Assembly: GCA_019359505.1 (NCBI GenBank)
Contig: JAHHHD010000042.1
Location: 1-42,686 of the forward strand
Direction: 5' to 3'
DNA length: 42,686 bases
DNA from: Drouetiella hepatica Uher 2000/2452
Lineage (GTDB): Bacteria; Cyanobacteriota; Cyanobacteriia; Elainellales; Elainellaceae
Below, piece by piece: positions 7,547-16,108 of this stretch (positions within the stretch are counted from its first letter, which is position 1; each line of letters opens with the position of its first letter). Below the pieces are notes generated by a model. That model made no database searches. It saw only the letters and a list, made by a program, of their open reading frames with translations, and was not told the origin of the DNA. Both the position numbers and the translations under genes were made by a program.

Positions 7547-8662
7547 GTGGTGAAACCTCCGATCCGAGTTTGCATTATTTTGGGCACCCGTCCCGAAGCC
7601 ATTAAGATGGCTCCTGTGATTCAGCAGTTTCGCCAAGATCCTGCTTTTGAAACTCAGGTGGTGCTGACCGGACAGCATCAGGAAATGGTCGCACAGGTGA
7701 TGGACTTGTTCGACCTGAAAGCCGATCATGACCTTGCAATTATGCAGCATGGGCAGACCCTCACCGATATTACCTGCCGCAGTTTACGCGGGCTAGAGGA
7801 TTTATTTAAACAGCTTCAGCCGCAAATTGTTTTAGTTCAGGGTGACACCACAACGGCATTTGCTGCGGCGATCGCCGCCTTTTACCAAAAGATTCCTGTG
7901 GGTCACGTTGAGGCAGGACTCCGTACAGACGACATTTATAACCCTTACCCCGAAGAGGCCAATCGCCGCCTAATCTCCCAGGTAACGCACCTGCACTTTG
8001 CCCCAACTTCTCTCTCAGTCGAGCATCTAGAGCGATCGGGAGTCGTCGGCAAAATTTACAACACGGGCAACACCGTCATTGATGCCTTGCTTTCCGTGGC
8101 AGCTCGACAGCTCGATTGCCCCATTCCTGGCTTGGATTGGCAAAATTATCGCGTCATTCTCTCAACCGTACATCGCCGGGAAAACTGGGGTACACCGCTA
8201 AAAGACATTGCCCAAGGCTTCCTTAAGATCCTGGATACATTCTCAGATACGGCTCTGCTGCTGCCTATGCACCGCAATCCGACTGTGCGAGAGCCACTGC
8301 AAGCAATTTTGGGCAATCATCCCAGGGTTTTCTTGACTGAACCGCTGGACTACGGACGTTTAGTGAGCGCCATGCAGCGCTGCTATCTGTTGCTCACAGA
8401 TTCTGGAGGTTTACAGGAAGAAGCTCCCAGTCTGGGAAAGCCTGTGCTGGTGCTGCGAGAAACCACTGAGCGACCCGAAGCTGTGATGGCGGGTACCGCG
8501 AAGCTGGTGGGCACAGATCCAGAAATTATTTTCAGAGAGGCGGCAAGTCTACTCAGTAGCCCAGAGGCATACGCGGTCATGGCTAATGTCTCAAACCCCT
8601 TTGGCGATGGTCACGCGGCTCAAAACATTGCCAAAATTGTTAAGGCGCACTTTCAGATCTAG
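7547..8662 (+). CDS. wecB: UDP-N-acetylglucosamine 2-epimerase (non-hydrolysing)
   Basis: A 371-residue cytoplasmic enzyme of normal length that interconverts UDP-GlcNAc and UDP-ManNAc for cell-surface polysaccharides. Family signatures in order: ILGTRPEAIKMAPVI at the N-terminus, QGDTTTAFAAA near 97, GHVEAGLRT near 118, STVHRRENWG near 207 and TDSGGLQEEAPSLGKPVL near 282. It starts at GTG 7547; no ATG fits the conserved N-terminus better. Downstream lie a small gene on the other strand and a glycosyltransferase, so this may be part of a loose surface-sugar region, but it is not in an operon with other sugar genes. Confidence 0.95.
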   Translation: MVKPPIRVCIILGTRPEAIKMAPVIQQFRQDPAFETQVVLTGQHQEMVAQVMDLFDLKADHDLAIMQHGQTLTDITCRSLRGLEDLFKQLQPQIVLVQGDTTTAFAAAIAAFYQKIPVGHVEAGLRTDDIYNPYPEEANRRLISQVTHLHFAPTSLSVEHLERSGVVGKIYNTGNTVIDALLSVAARQLDCPIPGLDWQNYRVILSTVHRRENWGTPLKDIAQGFLKILDTFSDTALLLPMHRNPTVREPLQAILGNHPRVFLTEPLDYGRLVSAMQRCYLLLTDSGGLQEEAPSLGKPVLVLRETTERPEAVMAGTAKLVGTDPEIIFREAASLLSSPEAYAVMANVSNPFGDGHAAQNIAKIVKAHFQI

Positions 8663-8720
8663 GACAGATCTAGGAATCCACAGGAGGAAGAACCTACCCT
8701 GTGAAGAACTTCTAAGTAGA

Positions 8721-8996
8721 CTATTCTTCAGGCGGCAACTCTGGCGGTTCGGGCTTAGAGACATCTAGCAGCTCTTTCTTAGACCGCTTGAGCTGTTTCC
8801 ACATATCTTTAATTTGGTCATATGCATCTTCGGAAGAGATGCGTCCCCCTGTCTCTAAGCTACAGAGAAGGGATACTCGCTGAGCAAACTCCTGGAGATT
8901 GGCATTGAATGTCAATTTCTCCGGCGTGAAGTCGCCGTGGTAGTTGCTTCTAGGGAATAGAAACTGATCTTTAACTTTGTCTTTATCGTCTGTCAC
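8721..8996 (-). CDS. Small conserved cyanobacterial protein (DUF7219-like)
   Basis: A 91-residue acidic/basic protein without signal peptide or membrane segment. The core FLFPRSNYHGDFTPEKLTFN followed by a helical LQEFAQRVSLLCSLETGG and an AYDQIKDMWKQLKRSKK tail matches a short cyanobacterial family that I believe is DUF7219. The C-terminal tail is Pro/Glu-rich. It starts at GTG 8996. Function unknown. It converges with wecB (58 base gap) and is transcribed away from the downstream glycosyltransferase gene; copy A3 of the family A repeat lies in the divergent region. Confidence 0.8.
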   Translation of the reverse strand: MTDDKDKVKDQFLFPRSNYHGDFTPEKLTFNANLQEFAQRVSLLCSLETGGRISSEDAYDQIKDMWKQLKRSKKELLDVSKPEPPELPPEE

Positions 8997-9189
8997 AGCT
9001 ATTTGTCCATTTAACTAAGGTAGAATCGACCACCTTGACACTATATTCTGACCTAACAGAATTAGAAAGTTCTATTCCTCTAGGTCTACTAAAGCCATAA
9101 TTTTTCTTAAACAAAGGCAATTGCCTCTCGCTATCCTTCACCTCTACCAATGTAGATGTCGCCTGTAGGGGCTTGGCATTGCTAACCCC

Positions 9190-9308
9190 TTACAGCAGAT
9201 CGGTTGTACGGGTTATTTAATCCACGATCCTTAGAACATTTAGGGTGGGGCGCTTCGCGCCCCACCCTAAATGTCTCCGTTCTAACCGCCTTGGCGGTTG
9301 CCATAAAA
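9190..9308 (+). repeat. Family A element, copy A3, with replaced left arm
   Basis: The central hairpin (arms 9236-9253 / 9257-9274, ACATTTAGGGTGGGGCGC, loop TTC) and the right arm TTCTAACCGCCTTGGCGGTTGCCATA are typical of family A. In place of the normal left arm is a segment (9190-9230) made of pieces also found inside copy A2: TACAGCAGATCGGTT in the same orientation and the 21 bp GGTTATTTAATCCACGATCC(T) piece inverted. It occupies the divergent promoter region between 8996 and 9395. The remainder of the 397-base gap (8997-9189, 9309-9394) shows nothing I recognise. Confidence 0.8.
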
Positions 9309-9394
9309 CAGGATCTTGATGAGTTCAGGCAATGGATGGGCAAACTGGTGACAGCCATCCTTAAGTCTCACTTGCCCTATCTGCCGCCCGATTT

Positions 9395-10420
9395 ATGTCT
9401 CATGCTTCTGAGCCTTGTTCGCTGCCCAGCCTTTCGCCCTCGGTGCCGATAGTGTCTGTGATTATCCCAATCTACAACGGAGCCGCAGACCTGCCCGATT
9501 TATTAGACTGTTTGCAGCATCAAACTTATTCAAGCGATCGCGTTGAGTATTTGTTGGTCGATAACGGGAGCAGCGATCGAACGGCGGCAATGATCCAGGC
9601 GGCTCAAAACTCCAGCCCACCTCAGTTTACGCTTTGTTACCTGAGTGAAACGGCGATTCAAAGTTCCTATGCTGCCCGCAATACAGGCATCCGGGCGGCA
9701 AAAGGCAGCATTCTGGCTTTTACCGATGCGGATTGTCGTCCCCAGCCTCAGTGGTTGTCGCGTCTTGTAGAGCCGTTTGCTGACCCGCAGGTGGGACTTG
9801 TTGCAGGTGAAATTACGGCACTGCCTGGAAATTCTCTGCTAGAGCGCTATGCCGATCGCCATGAAACCCTTTCCCAAAAACATACGCTGGCTCATAGCTT
9901 TTGCCCCTACGGACAAACTGCCAACTTAGCCCTGCGTCGTCAGATTCTAGAGCAAGTTGGGCTATTTCGTCCCTACCTGACCACAGGAGGCGATGCCGAT
10001 CTGTGCTGGCGGATCTTGCGGCAAACCCCCTGGCGGATGCAGCTTGCCGCCAATGCTACCGTACAGCATCGCCATCGTGCCACGATCGCTGAACTCCGCA
10101 GCCAGTGGCAGCGCTATGGGCGCTCAAACCGCTACCTGCATCAGCTTCATGGGGTGAGCCTGAGTCCAGAAACGACTTGGCGAGACTACCTCTATCGGAT
10201 TAGCCGCTGGCTGCTGAAGGAAATTCCTCAAGCGATCGCGGGAGGAAACTCTCAAGGTTTAGACGCGATCGCTGATACGCCTCTAGATCTGCTGTGTCAT
10301 CAAGCCCGTGACCAGGGTCAGCGCTATGCCTTCCTGCCCAAGGATGCCGCGGAAATAGCTTGGCTCACATCTCATCCTACCGAAATCTGTTCACAAGCTG
10401 CATCTGCCGTTAACTTGTAG
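9395..10420 (+). CDS. Family 2 glycosyltransferase
   Basis: A 341-residue GT-A fold enzyme. The N-terminal half has VSVIIPIYNGAADLPDLLDCL (start near residue 20), the nucleotide-sugar aspartate in LLVDNGSSDRT near 55, and the metal-binding DAD triplet in AFTDADCRPQP near 110. GGDADLCWRIL near 200 matches the acceptor/base region. There is no transmembrane segment, so it is probably cytoplasmic or peripheral, adding a sugar to a cell-surface glycan or lipid; donor and acceptor cannot be told. ATG 9395 gives a short low-complexity leader; the conserved domain would also fit a slightly later start. No operon partner is visible. Confidence 0.9.
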   Translation: MSHASEPCSLPSLSPSVPIVSVIIPIYNGAADLPDLLDCLQHQTYSSDRVEYLLVDNGSSDRTAAMIQAAQNSSPPQFTLCYLSETAIQSSYAARNTGIRAAKGSILAFTDADCRPQPQWLSRLVEPFADPQVGLVAGEITALPGNSLLERYADRHETLSQKHTLAHSFCPYGQTANLALRRQILEQVGLFRPYLTTGGDADLCWRILRQTPWRMQLAANATVQHRHRATIAELRSQWQRYGRSNRYLHQLHGVSLSPETTWRDYLYRISRWLLKEIPQAIAGGNSQGLDAIADTPLDLLCHQARDQGQRYAFLPKDAAEIAWLTSHPTEICSQAASAVNL

Positions 10421-10765
10421 AAGTAGAGCCAGAAGTTTCACCTGAACTTCTTACAACCATGCTGGGACTAATAATTATGATGGAGTGATATCCCCTTAAC
10501 ACTCTAGGGAAATATTATGGAAACGTTGTTTGAGTTCGCCATAATCCATCTCATTGCACCAGATTAGGTCGTGGTATTTAGGTAAGGACTACCCCAGATT
10601 GAACCAGTTAAGCCCCCTTACTAAAGTGCAAACGCTAAACTTCCGCGATCGACCTACGATCGACTTGTGCTGACCCCTTTCGCTGTGCCCCTTTCCAAAG
10701 TGCCCGTGAATTTTCTCTGCCCCTTCCCACTTCTCCCTGCTCTAGCTTCCCTTGCTTCCGAGTCA
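10421..10765. other. Non-coding gap before the DUF1400-type hydrolase
   Basis: About 345 bases. It contains an AT-rich block around 10470-10520 that may include promoters, and a frame from GTG 10667 that extends the downstream gene by 33 Pro/Leu-rich residues which I do not believe are translated. No repeat or RNA gene is visible. Confidence 0.5.
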
Positions 10766-12565
10766 ATGCCTTTTAAGCCAATATTCAGAGGCTTTTGGCT
10801 GAGCCTGTGCATGGTGTGTCTAGCCCTGAGTATGGGGTGCGCTCCGGCTCTAGCAGCAGAACAGCTTTTGGTACAGTTTGGCCCGATTCAGCAGACGGTA
10901 GCGATCGCCGACCTAGAGCGTTTCGCCAAAACGGGGGAGGTGCCCTCTAGTCTCAGTCTTTATGCGCCGCTGCTAACTTCAGAGGTGCGTCAGGCGCTCA
11001 GCAGCCGACTTCAGCTAGAACCCAATGTAGGAGACAAGCTAGTCGAAGATTTGCTGCATTCTTCGGCAGGAGAGCGGTTTTTGAACACCCTGCAAGCCGC
11101 CATACCCCATACGGCAACCCCCGAAATCAAGGCGGCGCTCTCTCAGGCAGCCTTGCGACCGGAAGGGATGAGCCTCTTAGGCGTGTTTCAATCGTTTTCC
11201 TCAAAAGTTGTGACGATCGATGCGACTTCGGCGATCGCCATGGTTTCGCAGATGAACCTGCCCGCATGGCAGAGCCAAACCCTCAGCGCCGTGATGGATC
11301 GAGAGCTGACGGTCGCCACCAAGCCGCTGAATCTGCCCTTTGACCCAACGCAGACAGGGCCTTACTGGGTTTGGAAGCAATCTCTAACGCTGCGAGACTA
11401 TGAACGCGATCGCACGATTCCCCTAGATCTCTACTGGAGCCGCCACACCCAAGGACCGCTCGTGGTCATCTCCCACGGATTTGGAGCCGATCGCCGCTTT
11501 TTGGGCTATTTGGCGCATCACCTAGCCTCCTATGGCTTGACGGTCGTGGCGTTAGAACATCCGGCTAGTAACGTGACATGGCTAACTAGCGCTAGCCTAG
11601 ATCGACCCAACAACATTCTGCCTGCCAGTGAGTTTGTCGATCGTCCTAAAGATGTCAGCTTTGTGCTGGATCGGCTGAGTCGGCTCGATCGCTTCTCGGA
11701 TATGCTCCGCGACAAGTTCAACACGAAGCAGGTGGCGCTGATTGGACACTCGCTGGGAGGCTATACGGCTCTGGCTCTGGCGGGGGCACCCCTCAGCCTT
11801 AAGTCTCTGCGTCAGTTTTGTGATGACCCCAACCCGATGACATTTTCACCCGCCGATTTGCTTCAGTGCAATGCGGCCGATTTGCCTAACGATGTGGTGA
11901 AGCTGAAGGATGAGCGGATTGTTGAGGCGATCGTCCTTAATCCCATTATTGGGCGGCTATTTAATGAAGCAAGCTTGGCTCAAGTCACAATTCCTCTGCT
12001 GATGTTAGCCGCAACCGAAGATGCGATTACTCCCGCCGTTAGCCAACAGTTTCTGCCTTTCACCAAGCTCAAACACAAAAAGCTGCTGCTGACGGCGATC
12101 GGTGCCAGTCACCTGAGCGTAGGCGATCCGACTAACCTCAATCGGGCGCTAACCCAGAGCATTTTCGTGCGGGAGCGACCCGATCAGCAGACAGAGGCTT
12201 TACGAGAGCTGCTAAAGGGGCTGAGTCTTGCCTTCGTACAGCAAATGACTCCTCAAGCCAGCCGCTATGCTTCCTTTTTGACTCCCAGCTATGCTCAGTC
12301 GTTTTCTACCGCAGATCTAAAGCTACGGCTTAATTCTGATTTGCCGCCCAACTTCTCAAATTGGCTAAAGATGGCGGCGCTGCCCATGGAACAGTTCGTA
12401 TCGACCACATTAACCAGGCGTTCTACAGAGCAAAGCTGCGATCGCAGCCTTGACTGCCTATGGAATCCGTTGCCTCTAGTCATGTTCATTCTGCCTGGGG
12501 GGCTACCCCTGGCCGCCAAGCAATTCTTGAAGCTCAACAAACGCCGGAGAAGGAAGTCCCGATAG
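10766..12565 (+). CDS. Secreted alpha/beta hydrolase with N-terminal DUF1400 domain
   Basis: A 599-residue protein from ATG 10766, with a leader (about residues 1-32) that ends LSMGCAPALA and could be a signal peptide or lipoprotein signal. The segment after it (QLLVQFGPIQQTVAIADLERFAKTG onward) is the DUF1400 domain found mainly in cyanobacteria. The hydrolase core begins with an oxyanion strand VVISHGFG, has the nucleophile elbow G-H-S329-L-G-G, and a catalytic His, H449, in GASHLS; the acid is likely in ATEDAITP. This suggests an extracytoplasmic esterase, lipase or depolymerase; the substrate is unknown. The basic RRRRKSR tail is unusual. It converges on the sigma factor gene across a family A repeat. 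Confidence 0.85.
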   Translation: MPFKPIFRGFWLSLCMVCLALSMGCAPALAAEQLLVQFGPIQQTVAIADLERFAKTGEVPSSLSLYAPLLTSEVRQALSSRLQLEPNVGDKLVEDLLHSSAGERFLNTLQAAIPHTATPEIKAALSQAALRPEGMSLLGVFQSFSSKVVTIDATSAIAMVSQMNLPAWQSQTLSAVMDRELTVATKPLNLPFDPTQTGPYWVWKQSLTLRDYERDRTIPLDLYWSRHTQGPLVVISHGFGADRRFLGYLAHHLASYGLTVVALEHPASNVTWLTSASLDRPNNILPASEFVDRPKDVSFVLDRLSRLDRFSDMLRDKFNTKQVALIGHSLGGYTALALAGAPLSLKSLRQFCDDPNPMTFSPADLLQCNAADLPNDVVKLKDERIVEAIVLNPIIGRLFNEASLAQVTIPLLMLAATEDAITPAVSQQFLPFTKLKHKKLLLTAIGASHLSVGDPTNLNRALTQSIFVRERPDQQTEALRELLKGLSLAFVQQMTPQASRYASFLTPSYAQSFSTADLKLRLNSDLPPNFSNWLKMAALPMEQFVSTTLTRRSTEQSCDRSLDCLWNPLPLVMFILPGGLPLAAKQFLKLNKRRRRKSR

Positions 12566-12605
12566 AATTGGCTGTTCACGTCACTGAACGAGCCTATCTG
12601 AGCGG

Positions 12606-12700
12606 TTATGGCAACCGCTAAGGCGGTTAGGACGAGGGTATTTATGGTGGGTGCTTCGCACCCCACCATAAATACCCCAAGCAAACTGGCGACAGTTATA
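12606..12700 (-). repeat. Family A element, copy A4
   Basis: Read on the minus strand it begins TATAACTGTCGCCAGTTTGC and ends AACCGCCTTAGCGGTTGCC. The central stem (12636-12654 with 12658-12677) pairs fully apart from one bulged C, with loop TTC. It lies between the converging stops of the hydrolase (12565) and the sigma factor (12725). Confidence 0.88.
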
Positions 12701-12724
12701 TCTGAGTCAGGATCTGAATCTGAG

Positions 12725-13972
12725 TCAAGATGATCTGAGCAAAGACTGTTTGATCAAGAATTGGCGTACCTGCTTGTCCTCACTGAGACCAATTGCACGA
12801 ATATAAGCTGCCTGCGACTCTTGAGAGTTCCCTAGTTCCGCTAAAAGATGGGCACGGACAGCCCAATAGGGTTGATAGGTAATAGCCGCCTGCTCAAGAG
12901 CGATCGAGTCTAGAACAGCGAGTCCAGAGGCACTGCCGTAGACTTGGGCGGTGGCAGCAGCTTGACCTACGATCGCCCCCAAGGTAGGAGCTAAGCGTAC
13001 CAGAGCTTCATAGAGAAGGGCGATTGCCTCCCAGTGGGTTTGTCCAGTTACAGCCCGTTGAGCATGGACAGACTGAATCGCCGCTTCGAGCTGAAATCGC
13101 CCAAGCGACTTGGATAGACTCGCGATCGCCAACTCTTGCTCGGCTGCCTCAACCATAGAACTGTTCCAAAGCAAGACATCCTGCTCTGAGAGCGGAATAT
13201 AGTTCCCTTCGGGCGATCGACGGGCTTTGCGCCTTGCCTCACAATGCAACAGCAGTGCTAAAAGTCCCCGCGCTTCAGCTTCCTCTGGCATCAGATGAAC
13301 CAGAACATTTGCTAGCCAAATTGCTTCATTCGAGAGATTTCTGCGCCGAGGGTCGGCACCTGACACCTCTTCCCAGGCTGTGCCATAGGCGGCATAAATT
13401 GCCTCCATGACTGCGCCCAGCCGCGTCGGGAGTTCACTTAACTCTGGCACCTCAAAAGCAATGCCCGCATCCCGAATTTTAGCCTTAGCCCTTACTAGCC
13501 GCTGACCCATGGTTTTGGGGGCAACCAAGAAAGCGGAAGCAATCCGAGCCGCATCCAGTCCCAAAACGGTCTGCAACATCAGAGGTGTATGCGCTGCGGC
13601 ATCGATCGCTGGATGGGCACAGATAAATAGCAGCTTTAACCGTTCATCTGGAAAGGTGCCTAACTGCGATATCTCCTGCGCTTCTTTGGCGATGATCCGT
13701 AGCGTCGATAAGGAATCGGTACGCACCTTTGCCGCGCGGCTGCCATCAATTAGTTTGTGCCGCGCGGCTGTCAGCAGCCAAGCTTCTGGCTTTTGCGGCA
13801 CCCCGTTACGAGTCCAGGTTTCGAGGGCAGCCACGAAAGCCTCTGAAAGCGCATCTTCAGCCTCAGCTAAATTGTGCGATCGAGAGGAAAGATAGGCAAC
13901 GAGGCGACCGTAGGAGGCGCGCGCCACAGATTCAACTGTTTGAAATGCATCCATCGCCTCGTTTGCCTTCAC
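12725..13972 (-). CDS. ECF RNA polymerase sigma factor with long C-terminal extension (ECF42-like)
   Basis: A 415-residue protein. Residues 10-180 hold sigma regions 2 and 4: LVAYLSSRSHNLAEAEDALSEAF, PEAWLLTAARHKLID and a helix-turn-helix with FLVAPKTMGQRLVRAKAKIR. The remaining 230 residues form an all-helical, TPR-like domain (DUF6596 type). This architecture and the DGPF gene just upstream are the known marks of the ECF42 group, in which the C-terminal domain, not an anti-sigma factor, is thought to control activity. No anti-sigma gene is adjacent. GTG 13972 has AGGAGAG 4 bases upstream. The DGPF gene ends 20 bases before, so the two form an operon. Confidence 0.93.
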   Translation of the reverse strand: MKANEAMDAFQTVESVARASYGRLVAYLSSRSHNLAEAEDALSEAFVAALETWTRNGVPQKPEAWLLTAARHKLIDGSRAAKVRTDSLSTLRIIAKEAQEISQLGTFPDERLKLLFICAHPAIDAAAHTPLMLQTVLGLDAARIASAFLVAPKTMGQRLVRAKAKIRDAGIAFEVPELSELPTRLGAVMEAIYAAYGTAWEEVSGADPRRRNLSNEAIWLANVLVHLMPEEAEARGLLALLLHCEARRKARRSPEGNYIPLSEQDVLLWNSSMVEAAEQELAIASLSKSLGRFQLEAAIQSVHAQRAVTGQTHWEAIALLYEALVRLAPTLGAIVGQAAATAQVYGSASGLAVLDSIALEQAAITYQPYWAVRAHLLAELGNSQESQAAYIRAIGLSEDKQVRQFLIKQSLLRSS

Positions 13973-13992
13973 GATCTCTCCTCAAATCAGCC

Positions 13993-14346
13993 CTAACTCA
14001 TCACCAGTACAGGTCTAATTTCGACTGAGCCATCTGCTGCCGCAGGACAGCGTGCTGCCCAATCTAGCGCCGTATCCAGATCAGCCACTTCGATAATGAA
14101 GTAGCCGCCAAGCTGCTCTTTAGTATCGGCATAAGGGCCATCCTGGATACTGGGTTTCCCGTCTCGTAGCCGCAGCGTCGTCCCCGCATGGGGAGGCTGT
14201 AGCCCATTGCCGCTGACCATCACACCAGACTCTTTGAGCGCCTGAGCGTAAGCTGCCCAAGCTCCCCAGTAGGCTGAGCTTTTCTGTTCGTCAGTACGTG
14301 CACTAAAGGCGGCATCATCTTCGTAGTTCATGATCATGTACTGCAT
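13993..14346 (-). CDS. YciI/DGPF domain protein, partner of the ECF sigma factor
   Basis: A 117-residue protein with the DGPF-family pattern: an N-terminal MQYMIMNYEDD strand and the signature DGPYADTKEQLGGYFIIEV near residue 70, here with Tyr in place of Phe. The fold is a ferredoxin-like dimer related to YciI; the biochemical role is not known, but such genes are commonly linked to ECF42 sigma factors and are their likely targets. GGAGG (14353-14357) lies 6 bases before ATG 14346, which decides the start over in-frame starts at 14352 and 14385. It heads a two-gene operon divergent from nfeD. Confidence 0.9.
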   Translation of the reverse strand: MQYMIMNYEDDAAFSARTDEQKSSAYWGAWAAYAQALKESGVMVSGNGLQPPHAGTTLRLRDGKPSIQDGPYADTKEQLGGYFIIEVADLDTALDWAARCPAAADGSVEIRPVLVMS

Positions 14347-14619
14347 CGTCATCCTCCACATGTTTTTGGGTTTGTATGGAAGCACGGATTAATTCTGCGC
14401 TTAATACTATGACGATCGAGTAGCAGTCATTTCGACAGGCGAAGATAAAGTTTGCAAACAGATTAACGGCTGCCTTAAAAATTCCTGAACAAATCTCGCC
14501 TTTTCTTCAGTTAAATTGGAGACAGACGAATTTCTGAACTCACTGTCTGTCGGTCAACCTTATCTGTCGGCAAAACGGGTAAAATTTCCTATCTATAAAA
14601 TAACGGGTGAAAAGCTGCC

Positions 14620-15075
14620 GTGGAGACTCAAGCCTTAGCGTTATCTAATATTCATATTCTCTGGTTAGTCGGCGGTTTTATATTTTTAGGACTGGGTTTG
14701 GTGATTGGAGAACCCGTGGCAGCGGCGTTGGGGCTTGCTGCCATTATTACTGCGATCGCCGCTCTTTCGGTTCCCTCCATTTTGATGCAGCTCTTGATTT
14801 GGGGAATTTTGTCGATCGCCCTATCGGTCGTGCTGCGGGGTATGGTTCCCAAAAAATCTAAGGATCTGCGCGGAAATATTGATGCGATCGTCTCTGAAAC
14901 CATTCCCAAAGGCGGCTTGGGCGTAGTCTCCTATGAAGGGGCAATTTGGAAAGCCCGCTGCCAAATTTCTGATATTACGGTTACGCCGGGACAAACAGTG
15001 CAGGTAGTCGGTCGGCAGGGCAACACGCTGCTCGTCATGCCCACCACTTTTGCCGACGAACCTACAGATAGCTAG
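14620..15075 (+). CDS. NfeD family membrane protein
   Basis: A 151-residue protein: two or three hydrophobic helices in residues 10-75 (including LWLVGGFIFLGLGLVIG and LLIWGILSIALSVVLRG) and a C-terminal OB-fold beta-barrel with GNIDAIVSETIPKGGLGVV and the VTPGQTVQVVGRQGNTLLV end, typical of short NfeD proteins. NfeD partners SPFH/stomatin proteins in membrane microdomains, and the SPFH gene follows 143 bases downstream. It starts at GTG 14620. The stop codon lies inside the first unit of a 15 bp tandem repeat. Confidence 0.92.
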   Translation: METQALALSNIHILWLVGGFIFLGLGLVIGEPVAAALGLAAIITAIAALSVPSILMQLLIWGILSIALSVVLRGMVPKKSKDLRGNIDAIVSETIPKGGLGVVSYEGAIWKARCQISDITVTPGQTVQVVGRQGNTLLVMPTTFADEPTDS

Positions 15076-15113
15076 TTTGCTAATAGCTAGTTTGCTAATA
15101 GCTAGTTTGCTAA
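15069..15113. repeat. Perfect 15 bp tandem repeat, three copies
   Basis: Three identical head-to-tail copies of TAGCTAGTTTGCTAA (15069-15083, 15084-15098, 15099-15113). The first copy contains the nfeD stop codon. Every unit carries stops in more than one frame, so expansion cannot extend the protein. Perfect identity points to recent slippage. Confidence 0.95.
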
Positions 15114-15218
15114 TTCACAGGATTGTTAAGATTGAGTGTTCCCGATTTTGTGGGAACGACTATATTGAAGCAGCCGCTCTAATCTCTCCTTACTGCCTCG
15201 GCAGGAGAACAATAAAAT

Positions 15219-16085
15219 ATGGAGTCACTTGTTTGGGGATTTGTCTTTGTTTTGACTATTTTGGGTGGAACCGTGGGTTCGACTCGACGCATCACAGAAG
15301 GCAACGAAGCGCTGGTCGAGCGTCTGGGTCGATATCATCGTAAACTCACGCCTGGCTTAAATTTTGGCATCATTCCATTTGTGGATGAAGTGGTGACAGA
15401 AGCCTCGACCCGTGAACAAATGCTGGATACACCTGCCAGTGGCGCAACCACCAGAGACAACGTTAGGGTCGATGTGGATGCCATTGTCTTTTGGCGGATT
15501 CTAGAGCTGCAACAGGCTTATTATGAGATCCAAGACATTGAGGAAGCCCTCAAAAACCTGGTGATTACCACCCTGCGCGCCGAAGTGGGTGAGATGGATT
15601 TGGAGGACACAAATTCGGCAAGAACTCGGATTACCCGCGCGCTTCTGGAGAGCCTAGATGAGGCTACAGAGCCTTGGGGTGTGAAGGTTATTCGAGTCGA
15701 GATTCAAGATATTAAGCCCCCCAAGAGTGTGCAGGATTCTCTTGAGAAAGAACGTGCGGCAGAAAGTGAGCGCCGTGCTGTAGTCCTGCGAGCAGAAGGT
15801 GAACGCAAAGCCTCGATCGAACAAGCTAGCGCGATCGCTGACTCCCTAAAGTTAATCAAGGAAGCCCTTCCAGAAGGGGCAAATTCGGCAGAGATTCTCC
15901 GCTATTTAGTGGCTCAAAGATATGTAGAAGCCAACTTTGAGCTGAGCAAGAGCGACAATGCTAAGGTGGTGTTCATGAATCCGCGAGACTTGACAGAGAG
16001 CATGTCAGAGCTAATTTCTGATGCTGGACGTGACTCTTCCAAAGGGAGAGATTCTGGCAGTTCCAATCGCCCTTCCGATAACTAA
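15219..16085 (+). CDS. SPFH/band 7 protein (stomatin/slipin type)
   Basis: A 288-residue membrane-anchored protein: an N-terminal hydrophobic segment (residues 3-18), then the SPFH domain with EGNEALVERLGRYHRKLTPGLNF, the RVDVDAIVFWRI strand and the GVKVIRVEIQDIKPPKSVQ end, followed by a helical region rich in Glu/Arg/Ala (ERAAESERRAVVLRAEGERKAS) that drives oligomer formation. Slipins form ring- or cage-like assemblies in membrane microdomains and may guide proteases or lipids. The C-terminal tail is Ser/Asp-rich and disordered. ATG 15219 fits the domain start. With nfeD it forms the conserved NfeD-stomatin pair. Confidence 0.93.
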   Translation: MESLVWGFVFVLTILGGTVGSTRRITEGNEALVERLGRYHRKLTPGLNFGIIPFVDEVVTEASTREQMLDTPASGATTRDNVRVDVDAIVFWRILELQQAYYEIQDIEEALKNLVITTLRAEVGEMDLEDTNSARTRITRALLESLDEATEPWGVKVIRVEIQDIKPPKSVQDSLEKERAAESERRAVVLRAEGERKASIEQASAIADSLKLIKEALPEGANSAEILRYLVAQRYVEANFELSKSDNAKVVFMNPRDLTESMSELISDAGRDSSKGRDSGSSNRPSDN

Positions 16086-16108
16086 GCTGCCGATCAAGGT
16101 GTTGCCTG

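Noticed and set aside
9204-9452. 82-codon frame upstream of the GT2 gene
   Set aside because: It reads through family A copy A3 and overlaps the start of the glycosyltransferase in another frame.
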